From: Bacteroidota bacterium
GTDB lineage: Bacteria; Bacteroidota; Ignavibacteria; Tepidaquicellales; Tepidaquicellaceae
NCBI GenBank assembly: GCA_018266845.1
Contig: JAFDZO010000024.1
Coordinates: forward strand, 1 to 64,000
Reading direction: 5' to 3'
DNA: 64,000 nt
Shown piece after piece: positions 18,284 through 26,206 of the stretch; position 1 is the first letter of the stretch; each line of letters opens with the position of its first letter. The notes under the pieces are model-generated. The model was given only the letters and a program-made list of their open reading frames with translations, did no database searches and had not been told where the DNA came from. The translations under genes were made by a program, and so were the position numbers.

Positions 18284-19294
18284 TCACTTTATACCATCGT
18301 TAGGCAGCTTTATCGTATCCTTCGATTTTTTACACTTCTCCAGTTCCTTCTGCAGAGAGTCGTATTTCGATCTCAATTTTGAAAGCTCAGATTTATACTC
18401 ATCACAATTTGTGCTTTTCGTTGACAGCTCACTAAGTTTCTTTTGACATTTACTATTCTCTTCCTCCACTATTTTGAAGCGCTTTTGAAGATCATCATAA
18501 TCGCTTTTGAGCTTTTTATAATTGTCATCGCCCTTCTTCAGTTTTTCGAGAAGCTTTTCACAATCGCTTAAAGACTTGCGTAAATTTTCGATTGTTTTAT
18601 CCGATTCATTTTTACTCTGCGCCGCATCGCTCAGATTTTTTGTCTGGGTGCTTGTAACTTTCTTTAAACTGTCAATCAGCTTTAAGCTGCTGTTGTAATT
18701 TTTTAAAACGGCTCCAAGACTATCGGCGGTTTTTTTCAAGTCTTCTGTTTTGCCTGCATCTTTGGATACGTTTGTATCGCTGCCCGTTAAATCCTTTGCT
18801 GATAGTTTTCTCTTTAATGCATCAATACTGTCAATCTGATTTTGGTTTTGCTTCTTCAGGTTGTTGTTTTCATCAATTAATTCCTGATTAGGCCACCAGT
18901 CAACAACATAAGGGATGGGCAGCAGCCCCGCCTGCAATTTCGCCGGAGGCGAATAAAATTCCGTTTTGGATTTCACCGTATCATTATTGCTGATTTTCTT
19001 AAAGTCCGCAGTGATACTGTTCATTCCAGATACATTCACGAATATCAGTATCCCGTTTAGAAACACAAAAACCCAGCTCTTCGCCGATTTTGATTTTTTC
19101 CCGGGATACAAAATGAAAACTGCTGCAAGAATGGATAAAGCTAAACCAGAATATCTGTAAAACTCAGGGGAGAGCGAGCAGTTAGTAACAAAATTTAAAA
19201 CAATGCTTACTAAGTAAACTGCGCCTGATGCCTGACTGAGTGTCTTTAAACTTTTTTCGGAAATAAATTCACTTGGTAAATTTTCGTTTGCCAT
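18284..19294 (-). CDS. Membrane protein with long coiled coil
   Basis: This 336-residue protein has three hydrophobic segments in residues 20-110 (about 22-38, 48-60 and 72-88). A long heptad-rich region follows (about 135-320), full of Leu, Lys, Ser, Glu and Asp, for example LKKQNQNQIDSIDALKRKL and DYDDLQKRFKIVEEEN. The C-terminus is Lys-rich. This is a membrane-anchored rod, of a type seen in structural or scaffolding proteins; no family is recognised. It is transcribed towards the tRNA gene and no terminator is evident after it. Confidence 0.72.
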   Translation of the reverse strand: MANENLPSEFISEKSLKTLSQASGAVYLVSIVLNFVTNCSLSPEFYRYSGLALSILAAVFILYPGKKSKSAKSWVFVFLNGILIFVNVSGMNSITADFKKISNNDTVKSKTEFYSPPAKLQAGLLPIPYVVDWWPNQELIDENNNLKKQNQNQIDSIDALKRKLSAKDLTGSDTNVSKDAGKTEDLKKTADSLGAVLKNYNSSLKLIDSLKKVTSTQTKNLSDAAQSKNESDKTIENLRKSLSDCEKLLEKLKKGDDNYKKLKSDYDDLQKRFKIVEEENSKCQKKLSELSTKSTNCDEYKSELSKLRSKYDSLQKELEKCKKSKDTIKLPNDGIK

Positions 19295-19746
19295 TTTTAG
19301 GGTTAATTAATTTTTTAAAAAACTGATTTTAGCAAACTGATATTCGGCTGTGCAGAAATTTTTAAGAATGTGATACGGGTTAAATTCAGCGAAACAGTTT
19401 GTAAATGTATCTTACTTTTATCTTCCGTTTCGCCATCAACGGATGGAGTGCTTATGTATGGATGTGAGCTACAAACTTATAAATTTAAAAATTATTAGTC
19501 AACTTATTTTGAGGAAAGAGATTACAGTGATATTTATAATGCTGCGGATGTAGTTCCCCCCTCCTTTAATAAGGAGGGGGCAGGGGGCGGTATCAAAATT
19601 CCATTTTTATAAAACTTCTCGCTTGCTATTATTCTCGTGGTTTTCTTATTCCCGCTAAAGCGGGACAGATAGGAAAATTATAAGACCGGACTAATACAAG
19701 TTATTGGTTTTTTCTTTTTGTTATCACTATTTTAAGTTTAAAAAAA
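19295..19746. other. Intergenic stretch with left cassette repeat
   Basis: No gene is visible. It contains the left C/G-run repeat at 19557-19590 and a small palindrome TCCCGCTAAAGCGGGA near 19651. The promoter of the PIN/HNH pair should lie in about 19600-19740. Confidence 0.55.
19557..19590 (+). repeat. Left copy of inverted repeat bracketing the PIN/HNH cassette
   Basis: 10-bp arms CCCCCTCCTT and AAGGAGGGGG form a hairpin, followed by CAGGGGGCGG. The reverse complement of 21341-21373 matches it at nearly every position (one differing loop length, one differing base in the tail). Confidence 0.88.
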
Positions 19747-20559
19747 TTGATTAATTTAGGTGGAATAAATTATAAACTTTGTTTAATTGACACTTGTGTT
19801 ATAAGTGAAATCTTAAAAAATAAAAAAGAAATAGGTTCTAAAATTGTTCCGAAATTTATTAATGAGCGAATAATGTTTTGTTATACAATTCAAACTATTG
19901 CTGAATTAAGAAAAGCTCCTGATATCTATAATGAATTTTTTTCTTATATGAGTATCATGCCTTCATTTTTATTAAAAAATTATAATCAACTAACTGAAGA
20001 TGAAATAAACTCATATGTAAATAAAAAATCAGTTGATCCAATACTTTTTCATATAGCGATGATGAAACCCGAATCTTACTATAAAGAATACCAAAATATG
20101 TTTGAAAGAAAAGAACTTAAACACTATTTTGATTCTGAAAAGATCGATGCACCAGATACGCTAAAAGCTTTGCTCGATTGGAGAGGTGGCTTTCCTCCCG
20201 AAAAAGAAAATTATTCAACGAAGGAAATCGAACATTGGGTTGAACTTGTGTCTTTAAAACAAATATTAATAACTCACCCAGAGTATTATAAACGAAATAT
20301 CACAAATTTAGAAGCTATGAATTACACTAATTTCAAATCATGGAATATGATAGCTTATATTGTTTTTTATAAATTTTATTTCAGACACAGAAATCCAAAA
20401 GTAAATGATGTTAATGACATATTAATTGTGAGTGCACTACCTTATTTAGATATTATTATAACTGAAAAAGATATGTGTGAGCAATTAAGACAGATAAAAG
20501 CTAAACATGACATAATAAATCATGTGGAGTTATATACTATAAAGAGTTTTATTAAATAA
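19747..20559 (+). CDS. PIN-like nuclease domain protein
   Basis: This 270-residue protein shows a PIN-type acidic set: LIDTCVISEIL with Asp15, TIQTIAELRKA with Glu53, and near the C-terminus NDVNDILIVSA (Asp221, Asp224) then IIITEKD (Asp242). PIN domains cut single-stranded RNA and often act as toxins, but here the motifs are split by about 165 residues, far longer than the usual 120-150-residue toxin. No antitoxin-like small gene precedes it. The start is TTG; no ATG occurs before residue 43. Codon use is markedly AT-rich compared with neighbours, suggesting transfer. The HNH gene follows after 10 nt, so they probably form an operon. Confidence 0.72.
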   Translation: MINLGGINYKLCLIDTCVISEILKNKKEIGSKIVPKFINERIMFCYTIQTIAELRKAPDIYNEFFSYMSIMPSFLLKNYNQLTEDEINSYVNKKSVDPILFHIAMMKPESYYKEYQNMFERKELKHYFDSEKIDAPDTLKALLDWRGGFPPEKENYSTKEIEHWVELVSLKQILITHPEYYKRNITNLEAMNYTNFKSWNMIAYIVFYKFYFRHRNPKVNDVNDILIVSALPYLDIIITEKDMCEQLRQIKAKHDIINHVELYTIKSFIK

Positions 20560-20569
20560 AAAATTTATT

Positions 20570-21331
20570 ATGTCAATACTTCAAATGTTTGAAATCAAGA
20601 CTATGGAAAACATAGTAGAAATTGAAAAAATTTTAAAAAAAAGATTAAAAGGAAAAGGTTTATCTAATTTCAGAAATAAAATAAGCGAATTGGGAACAAT
20701 ATTAGCAATTAAAAATTTGTTTTATAATAAAGATGAATATAATTCTCAAGCAATTTCATTACTCGCATTAGAAGCTTTTGAAACTAATATAAATAATTTA
20801 AGAAATTATTTAATGTTAACTGCTGAATATACTATATTGCAAAATCCTTTTTATAATTTATTTGAACATGGAATTTTGTTTTCTGCCAAAAAAAGACTTC
20901 TAGATTTAAAGTTTCCTTTTTCACAGCAAGAAATAGCCAACATAGAAACAATATTAAATAATAATATAATTAAAATAGATGATCCCGGTGAAAATCTCCC
21001 AGAAGAAAGTTATTTCGAAGGAGCAGGAAAACAAATTACAGTAAATAGATATGAACGAAATGGAGAAGCTAGATTAGCATGCCTTGAAATTCATGGGTAT
21101 GAGTGTACAATATGTGGTTTCAATTTTGAAAATAGATATGGAGAAATAGGAAAAGATTATATACAAGTTCATCATATTGAGTCCATAGCTTCAAAGAATG
21201 GAGAGGAATATGAAATTAATCCCGAGACTGACTTAATTCCTGTTTGCCCTAATTGTCATGCAATGTTGCATCGAAAAACTCCGCCGTTTAATACTGAAGA
21301 ACTTAAACAAATTTTATTAGGAAATAAGTAA
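20570..21331 (+). CDS. McrA-like HNH endonuclease
   Basis: This 253-residue protein has an unrecognised helical N-terminal domain (about 1-145) and a C-terminal HNH/McrA-type nuclease (about 160-245). Zinc-type cysteines are Cys179/Cys182 and Cys226/Cys229. The catalytic region includes VHHIES (His201-His202), DLIPVCPNCHAML and His230/His234. Such domains occur in modification-dependent restriction enzymes that cut methylated DNA, among other roles. It is strongly AT-rich like its partner and lies 10 nt after the PIN-like gene. No methyltransferase is nearby, which fits a type IV-like or abortive defence gene better than a classic R-M pair. Confidence 0.85.
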   Translation: MSILQMFEIKTMENIVEIEKILKKRLKGKGLSNFRNKISELGTILAIKNLFYNKDEYNSQAISLLALEAFETNINNLRNYLMLTAEYTILQNPFYNLFEHGILFSAKKRLLDLKFPFSQQEIANIETILNNNIIKIDDPGENLPEESYFEGAGKQITVNRYERNGEARLACLEIHGYECTICGFNFENRYGEIGKDYIQVHHIESIASKNGEEYEINPETDLIPVCPNCHAMLHRKTPPFNTEELKQILLGNK

Positions 21332-21340
21332 TTCTTTAAA

Positions 21341-21373
21341 CCTCCCCCTGCCCCCTCCTTAGTAAGGAGGGGG
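21341..21373 (-). repeat. Right copy of inverted repeat bracketing the PIN/HNH cassette
   Basis: This is CCTCCCCCTG followed by arms CCCCCTCCTT and AAGGAGGGGG, the inverted counterpart of 19557-19590. It begins 9 nt after the HNH gene and may also act in ending its transcript. Confidence 0.88.
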
Positions 21374-21415
21374 AAAAGCGTAGTACTTTTTATACACGCT
21401 GCACATAAAAAAAAA

Positions 21416-21436
21416 ACGGGCAATTTAGTTGCCCGT
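21416..21436 (-). terminator. Rho-independent terminator after DUF4870-like gene
   Basis: Perfect 8-bp arms ACGGGCAA and TTGCCCGT enclose a 5-nt loop. On the minus strand the stem runs into a long T-tract. Confidence 0.88.
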
Positions 21437-21490
21437 TGCTAGTTTTTAGTTGTCCGTTATTAGTTGTCAAATATCAGAAATTTCTCACTA

Positions 21491-21553
21491 CTCAATACTC
21501 AATACTCAATACTCAATACTCAATACTCAATACCCACTACTCAATACTCAATA
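21491..21553. repeat. Heptanucleotide tandem repeat (CTCAATA)n
   Basis: Six perfect CTCAATA units lie at 21491-21532, then a variant CCCACTA unit, then two more perfect units ending at 21553. The array stops 10 nt before the end of the DUF4870-like gene. Confidence 0.95.
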
Positions 21554-21563
21554 CCCATTCCAC

Positions 21564-22028
21564 TCAATTCCCATATACCTTTTTCCATGCCCAGTTGCCG
21601 ACAAGGAAATATTTTTTATTCTCTCCGCCGTATGCTTTAATTCCCATAAAAATTCCGTAAGCGATGACTGAAAGAACGCTGATTATCAATCCGCCGTAGA
21701 AAATAATTATTCCGACAATAAAACCCATACCTGTTTCGGGTCCCATACTGCGAGAGTTTGCGAGCGTGAATGCCCCTGTGGCTAAAAGCACGACGACTAA
21801 AAAAACAACCAGCACAAAAATAAAAACAAGATAGAGCAGATGAAAGAAAATTGACTGCAGCGCGTGAAACATCACGAACTTTGATTTTCCTTTCTGAACA
21901 AAATACAGAATGATTGGAAGTATTATTCCTCCAATGAAAATAGAAAAATGCGAAAACATTGCAAGCAGCCTTTCATCGCTTGTCGGCTGTTCTGAAACCT
22001 GCTGGGGTGTTTGTATATAATTATCCAT
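21564..22028 (-). CDS. DUF4870-like small membrane protein
   Basis: This 154-residue protein has a Gln/Ser-rich N-terminus, then about three transmembrane segments (about 25-45, 60-90 and 105-135). The pattern DERLLAMFSHFSIFIGGIILPIILYF followed by KFVMFHALQSIFF matches the DUF4870 family. The family has no agreed function. Its 3' end abuts a CTCAATA tandem array and its transcript ends at the hairpin 21416-21436. Confidence 0.8.
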   Translation of the reverse strand: MDNYIQTPQQVSEQPTSDERLLAMFSHFSIFIGGIILPIILYFVQKGKSKFVMFHALQSIFFHLLYLVFIFVLVVFLVVVLLATGAFTLANSRSMGPETGMGFIVGIIIFYGGLIISVLSVIAYGIFMGIKAYGGENKKYFLVGNWAWKKVYGN

Positions 22029-22085
22029 AGTTTAAATTTGATTTAAAAATATTATTTTGGGAAACAAATTAAAATCCCTTCCTAA

Positions 22086-23540
22086 ATGAAAAAAGTAGTA
22101 TCTATTTTACTGGGAATATTATCACTTGTTCCCGTAGCGCCTTGCTTTTCACAGTATTCGTTACAAAACGTATTTAGTTCCACTACGTTTGTAAATCCGC
22201 TTGAGGCGGCAATCCCGCCGGACGGAACAGACCGCATGTTTATTGTCGGTCAGCGCGGAGTAATAAAGGTAGTTTATCCCTCGGCTCCTTCTACTCCCGG
22301 AAAAACATTTCTTGATATTTCGGACAAAGTTGTTCCATCGGGGCTTGAGCCGGGATTGCTCGGTCTTGCGTTTCATCCGAACTATGCAGTGAACGGATAT
22401 TTTTATGTTTATTATAATCCCGTTAGCAGCAATACCACGGAGATAATTGCCCGCTATCAGGTAAGCCCTTCTAATCCCGATTCCGCATTGAAGTCATCGG
22501 AGTTTATTGTAATGACAAACACAATGTCTGCGGCTTCTCACTACGGCGGGAAGATTGCATTCGGCAAAGATAATTTTTTATATATTGCATGGGGAATGGG
22601 CACGGGGCAGAACGATCCGCCGAACAATGCGCAGAACCTTACGCTGCTTCTTGGAAAAATTTTGAGAATAAATGTTGATGTACCCTCCGGCAGTTTGAAT
22701 TATTCCATCCCCCCGACAAATCCTTTTGTTGACAGCACGGGCGGTCAGAGGAAAGAAATTTTCGCATGGGGATTCCGCAATCCGTGGAAATTTAATTTTG
22801 ACTCGACGGGAAGAATCTGGTGCGCAGATGTGGGACAAAATACATTTGAGGAAATTGATATTGTAGAAAAAGGAAAAAATTACGGTTGGAGAATAATGGA
22901 AGGGAACAACTGTTTTAACCCGAATCCTTGTGATACTACAGGATTAGTAAAACCGATATTTCAGTATCCCCGAAGCGAGGGAGTTTCGATTAACGGCGGA
23001 TATGTGAGCTACGGAAACTCGCTTCCGAATTTAAAAGGAAAATATCTTTACGGCGACTGGAGCAGTAAAAAAGTTTGGGCACTTACATACGACGGAATAA
23101 ATCCGACGACAACTCAGCTGCTTACAACTGCTCCTGCAGCAATAGCATCGTTCGGAATGGATAAGAATAAAAATATTTATGTGCTATGCACCGGCGATAG
23201 CAAAGTGTATAAACTGATTGATAATACAGTAAGCGCAGAGCCGTATGAGGCAACTGTGCCGAAAGAGTTTGCGCTGAAGCAAAATTATCCTAATCCGTTT
23301 AATCCCGTAACATATATTCAATTTAATCTTACGGAAAAATCTGATGTGAAGCTGGAAGTATATAATCTTGAGGGGAAAAAGGTCGGGACTGTATTGAATG
23401 ATACAAAAGATGCGGGAGAGTATGGAGTGAGGTTCGATGCTTCGGGCTTAACGAGTGGAATTTATTATTATAAAATTTTTGCAAAGGGAGTTTCAGGCAG
23501 TGAGTTTGTTGAAACAAAAAAAATGGTGCTGCTGAAATGA
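22086..23540 (+). CDS. Secreted PQQ-type sugar dehydrogenase-like protein with T9SS sorting domain
   Basis: This 484-residue protein has a signal peptide (about 1-22). A six-bladed propeller of the glucose/sorbosone dehydrogenase (YliI/Asd) family follows: PDGTDRMFIVGQRGVIKVV, GLLGLAFHPNY, HYGGKIAFGKDNFLYIAWGMG, FAWGFRNPWKFNFD and CADVGQNTFEEIDIVEKGKNYGWRIMEG. The last 90 residues are a T9SS type A sorting domain beginning QNYPNPFNPVT and ending KKMVLLK, so it should be exported and cell-surface attached or released. PQQ and metal ligands cannot be assigned with certainty. It is divergent from the DUF4870-like gene, with a 57-nt gap. Confidence 0.9.
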   Translation: MKKVVSILLGILSLVPVAPCFSQYSLQNVFSSTTFVNPLEAAIPPDGTDRMFIVGQRGVIKVVYPSAPSTPGKTFLDISDKVVPSGLEPGLLGLAFHPNYAVNGYFYVYYNPVSSNTTEIIARYQVSPSNPDSALKSSEFIVMTNTMSAASHYGGKIAFGKDNFLYIAWGMGTGQNDPPNNAQNLTLLLGKILRINVDVPSGSLNYSIPPTNPFVDSTGGQRKEIFAWGFRNPWKFNFDSTGRIWCADVGQNTFEEIDIVEKGKNYGWRIMEGNNCFNPNPCDTTGLVKPIFQYPRSEGVSINGGYVSYGNSLPNLKGKYLYGDWSSKKVWALTYDGINPTTTQLLTTAPAAIASFGMDKNKNIYVLCTGDSKVYKLIDNTVSAEPYEATVPKEFALKQNYPNPFNPVTYIQFNLTEKSDVKLEVYNLEGKKVGTVLNDTKDAGEYGVRFDASGLTSGIYYYKIFAKGVSGSEFVETKKMVLLK

Positions 23541-23543
23541 TAT

Positions 23544-23644
23544 TTAACCACAGATTGCACAGATTAATTCACAAAGAACACAGATATTATTAAAAATTAT
23601 ATTCTGTGTCCTCTATGTAAAATCTCTGAGTAATCTGTGGTTAA
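23544..23644. repeat. Imperfect 101-bp palindromic intergenic repeat
   Basis: The two ends TTAACCACAGATT and AATCTGTGGTTAA are perfect complements, and the interior arms are related (CACAGA-type motifs). It fills the gap between two convergent genes and overlaps the stop codon of the HAD gene. A related half-copy lies at 30958-31002. Confidence 0.85.
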
Positions 23645-24249
23645 AAAGTAACAAGTTGCTTTAACTCAATTCTCATCTGAGCCGGTGATGTTACTGTTAT
23701 GGTTTTAATACCAAGCTGCTTTGCCGGCTCAATATTTTCAGGCTTGTCATCCAGAAAAATCACTTCTTCCGCGTTCACTTTAAGATAATCTAAGGCAATA
23801 AGATACGGCTGTAGTTCAGGTTTACGAGTGTTTATTTCATGCGAGCAGAAAATCTTTTCAAAATGATTCATTGTCTCTTCATATTTTTTTCTCCACACTC
23901 TTTTGTGAATGCTGTTCGTATTTGATAGCGCGATTACAGTATAATTTTTTTTGAGGGATTTCAGGAGTGAATTTATCCCTTCGCATTCATCCAAGTATAA
24001 CGCCGTCAGTCCTTCATCAAAAATTTTATCGGGAAGATTCATTCCGATAACTTTGTTTGTAATGCTCCTATATTCTTCTTCGGACAAATCGCTGCGCTCG
24101 AGCAGGTCGAAATAATCCGTGCTTTCGAAATAATTTTTTATTTTATCGAATGAAACACCTGAGTGTTTTGACCAGTGTTCGTAAATACAGTTGAAGTCAA
24201 CATTGAATACAACATTGCCTAAATCGAAAATGAGAGCTTTGAAATTCAT
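23641..24249 (-). CDS. HAD-family hydrolase (YihX-like phosphatase)
   Basis: This 202-residue protein has HAD motifs: motif I IFDLGNVVFNVD near residue 7, motif II ALSNTN, and motif III/IV FLDDKPENIEPAKQLG. A helical cap lies between motifs I and II, as in HAD-IA phosphatases that act on sugar or nucleotide phosphates. Motif I is DLGNV instead of DxDxT; this glycine variant is normal in the YihX branch. Its ATG overlaps the stop of the nucleoside permease gene (TAATG). The substrate is unknown. Confidence 0.85.
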   Translation of the reverse strand: MNFKALIFDLGNVVFNVDFNCIYEHWSKHSGVSFDKIKNYFESTDYFDLLERSDLSEEEYRSITNKVIGMNLPDKIFDEGLTALYLDECEGINSLLKSLKKNYTVIALSNTNSIHKRVWRKKYEETMNHFEKIFCSHEINTRKPELQPYLIALDYLKVNAEEVIFLDDKPENIEPAKQLGIKTITVTSPAQMRIELKQLVTF

Positions 24250-25157
24250 TAATATGGTACGCCGTCGGCGGCAGGGGGTTTTGTTTTTCCGATTAATCCA
24301 ATCAAAACAAGTATTGTAATGAGATAGGGCAGCATTTGAATTAACTGCGAAGGTATAGGCACTCCCGAAATCTGAATTGAAATTTGCAGCGCTTCAAAGA
24401 ATGCGAAGATGAGCGACGCGAAGAAAATATTCACGGGCTTCCATTTGCCGATTATCATAGCTGCGAGCGCAATGTAACCCCGCCCGGCAATCATTCCGTC
24501 GCTGAAAGATTTCTGTTCAGATGCGAGCCAGATACCACCAAGGGCAGCAAGAAATCCGCTGATTAAAATTCCGTAAACTTTGTAGCGGCGCACTTTGATT
24601 CCGAGTGATTCTGCCGCCTCGGGATTTTCTCCCACACTTCTTAATCTTAATCCGAAAGTAGTTTTGAATAAAATAAAATTTGATAAGAAGATTAATATCA
24701 GCGCGAATAAAACTATGTAATCCGAAAGGATTGCTCCTACAAGGGGAATTTTTCCTATAAGCTCGTTATCGGGTATGCCCTCGAAGCGTTCGGTATTGCT
24801 TGAGCTGTGGAAGATAATCATCATTAAAAATTTCGTCAGCCCTGCAATAAGAATATTAAATCCCACGCCTGTAACAATCTGATTTATTTTCAGCTTTACT
24901 GTGAAGACAGAATAGAGAAGAGCAAACACAACATTAATTATGAGAGCAAGAAAAATTGCAAGAGGAATATTGTGTGTTAATATATTAAACATAGCAAATG
25001 AAAAAGCGGAGAGAATCATAAATCCTTCGATGGCAATATTTATTACGCCGCCGCGCTCGGAAAAATTTGCTGCCGATGCGCCGAGATAATAAGGAGTCAT
25101 CAGTCTGAACACCTGCGTAAGAAATGCAACGGTTAATATTGAATTAAAAAGCTCCAC
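24249..25157 (-). CDS. Nucleoside-type ABC transporter permease (BmpC/YufQ-like)
   Basis: This 302-residue inner-membrane protein has about eight hydrophobic segments and the family segments YYLGASAANFSERGGVINIAIEGF and GLRLRSVGENPEAAESLGIKV. GTG start at 25157, overlapping the upstream TAG stop by one base. It pairs with the permease and double ATPase just upstream (25157-27679). Such systems import nucleosides or related solutes with a BMP-family lipoprotein; none is in this window. Confidence 0.88.
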   Translation of the reverse strand: MELFNSILTVAFLTQVFRLMTPYYLGASAANFSERGGVINIAIEGFMILSAFSFAMFNILTHNIPLAIFLALIINVVFALLYSVFTVKLKINQIVTGVGFNILIAGLTKFLMMIIFHSSSNTERFEGIPDNELIGKIPLVGAILSDYIVLFALILIFLSNFILFKTTFGLRLRSVGENPEAAESLGIKVRRYKVYGILISGFLAALGGIWLASEQKSFSDGMIAGRGYIALAAMIIGKWKPVNIFFASLIFAFFEALQISIQISGVPIPSQLIQMLPYLITILVLIGLIGKTKPPAADGVPY

Positions 25158-26206
25158 TATTTGGCTATGTTAAATTTTTTATCAACGATTGTATTAATGG
25201 AAAGAATAGTAAGTATTATCACACCCTGCACAACGAGAACAATTTCTTTCGGCACTATTTCATTAACAGCAAGCCCGCCCGAATCAAGCACTCCGAATAA
25301 AAGCGCGGAGAAAATTATTCCGATGGGATTATTTCTCGCAAGCAGAGCAACTGCGATTGCAGTGAATCCGACATTGTTTGAAAACCCGTATTCGTAAAAT
25401 CCTTTGTAGCCCATAATGAAGTTAAGCCCCGTTAAGCTTGTAATACCTGCTCCGATAATAAATGTTATGATAATAATTTTATCGGGAGAAAGACCGATGT
25501 ATTTTGATGCGGAAGGATTAAACCCAACGGCTCTGATTTCATAGCCGAACTTTGTTTTGTAAATTACAATGTAAGAAATAACTGCAAGCGCGAGAGCAAT
25601 AATAAAGCTAATATTAAGCGATGAACCCTGAAAAAATGAGGTGATGGATGAGAATTTCATCAGCATCATGTCTTCGGGAATTTTTTCAGTGTGCATAGTT
25701 GATTTCACTGCGAAAAAATCCACCAGAAAATAATTTATTAATGCCATGATGATGAAGTTCATCATTATAGTTGTGATAACTTCGCTGACATCCTTTTTTA
25801 TTTTTATTATTGCGGGGATAAGACCGAACAAAGCGCTTACTCCGAATGCAACAACTATGCAGATAATAATACTGATATACCACGGGAACGCGCCGAGCTT
25901 CAATGCAATTAAGCTCATTGCAAATGCCCCGGCATTTAATTGTCCTTCTGCGCCGATATTAAATATGGAAGCATGGAAGCAGAATGCAAGTCCGCAGCCG
26001 CAGATTATTAACGGAGTTGTTTTGAAAAGTGTCTGACCGATTCCGTATCCGCTCAGGAAGACTTCGCTAAACATGTTACCGAAAACTTCAATTGGGTTTT
26101 TTCCAATAAGAATAATCAGCAGCGCAGTAATAATAAACGTTGCTGCAAGCGATAATGAAATCGAAATTATATTTGCCTTTGTTTGTATGCTCGTTCTGCT
26201 AAACAT
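25157..26206 (-). CDS. Nucleoside-type ABC transporter permease (BmpB/YufP-like)
   Basis: This 349-residue polytopic protein has family markers FSEVFLSGYGIGQTLFKTTPLIICG, CFHASIFNIGAEGQLNAGAFA and YEIRAVGFNPSASKYIG. It is the larger of two permeases in the system. It sits directly after the ATPase gene and overlaps the next permease by one base. Its substrate is probably a nucleoside, by family. Confidence 0.9.
   Translation of the reverse strand: MFSRTSIQTKANIISISLSLAATFIITALLIILIGKNPIEVFGNMFSEVFLSGYGIGQTLFKTTPLIICGCGLAFCFHASIFNIGAEGQLNAGAFAMSLIALKLGAFPWYISIIICIVVAFGVSALFGLIPAIIKIKKDVSEVITTIMMNFIIMALINYFLVDFFAVKSTMHTEKIPEDMMLMKFSSITSFFQGSSLNISFIIALALAVISYIVIYKTKFGYEIRAVGFNPSASKYIGLSPDKIIIITFIIGAGITSLTGLNFIMGYKGFYEYGFSNNVGFTAIAVALLARNNPIGIIFSALLFGVLDSGGLAVNEIVPKEIVLVVQGVIILTILSINTIVDKKFNIAK

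Noticed and set aside
21491-21553. CRISPR array
   Set aside because: Repeat units are 7 bp with no spacers; a simple tandem repeat.
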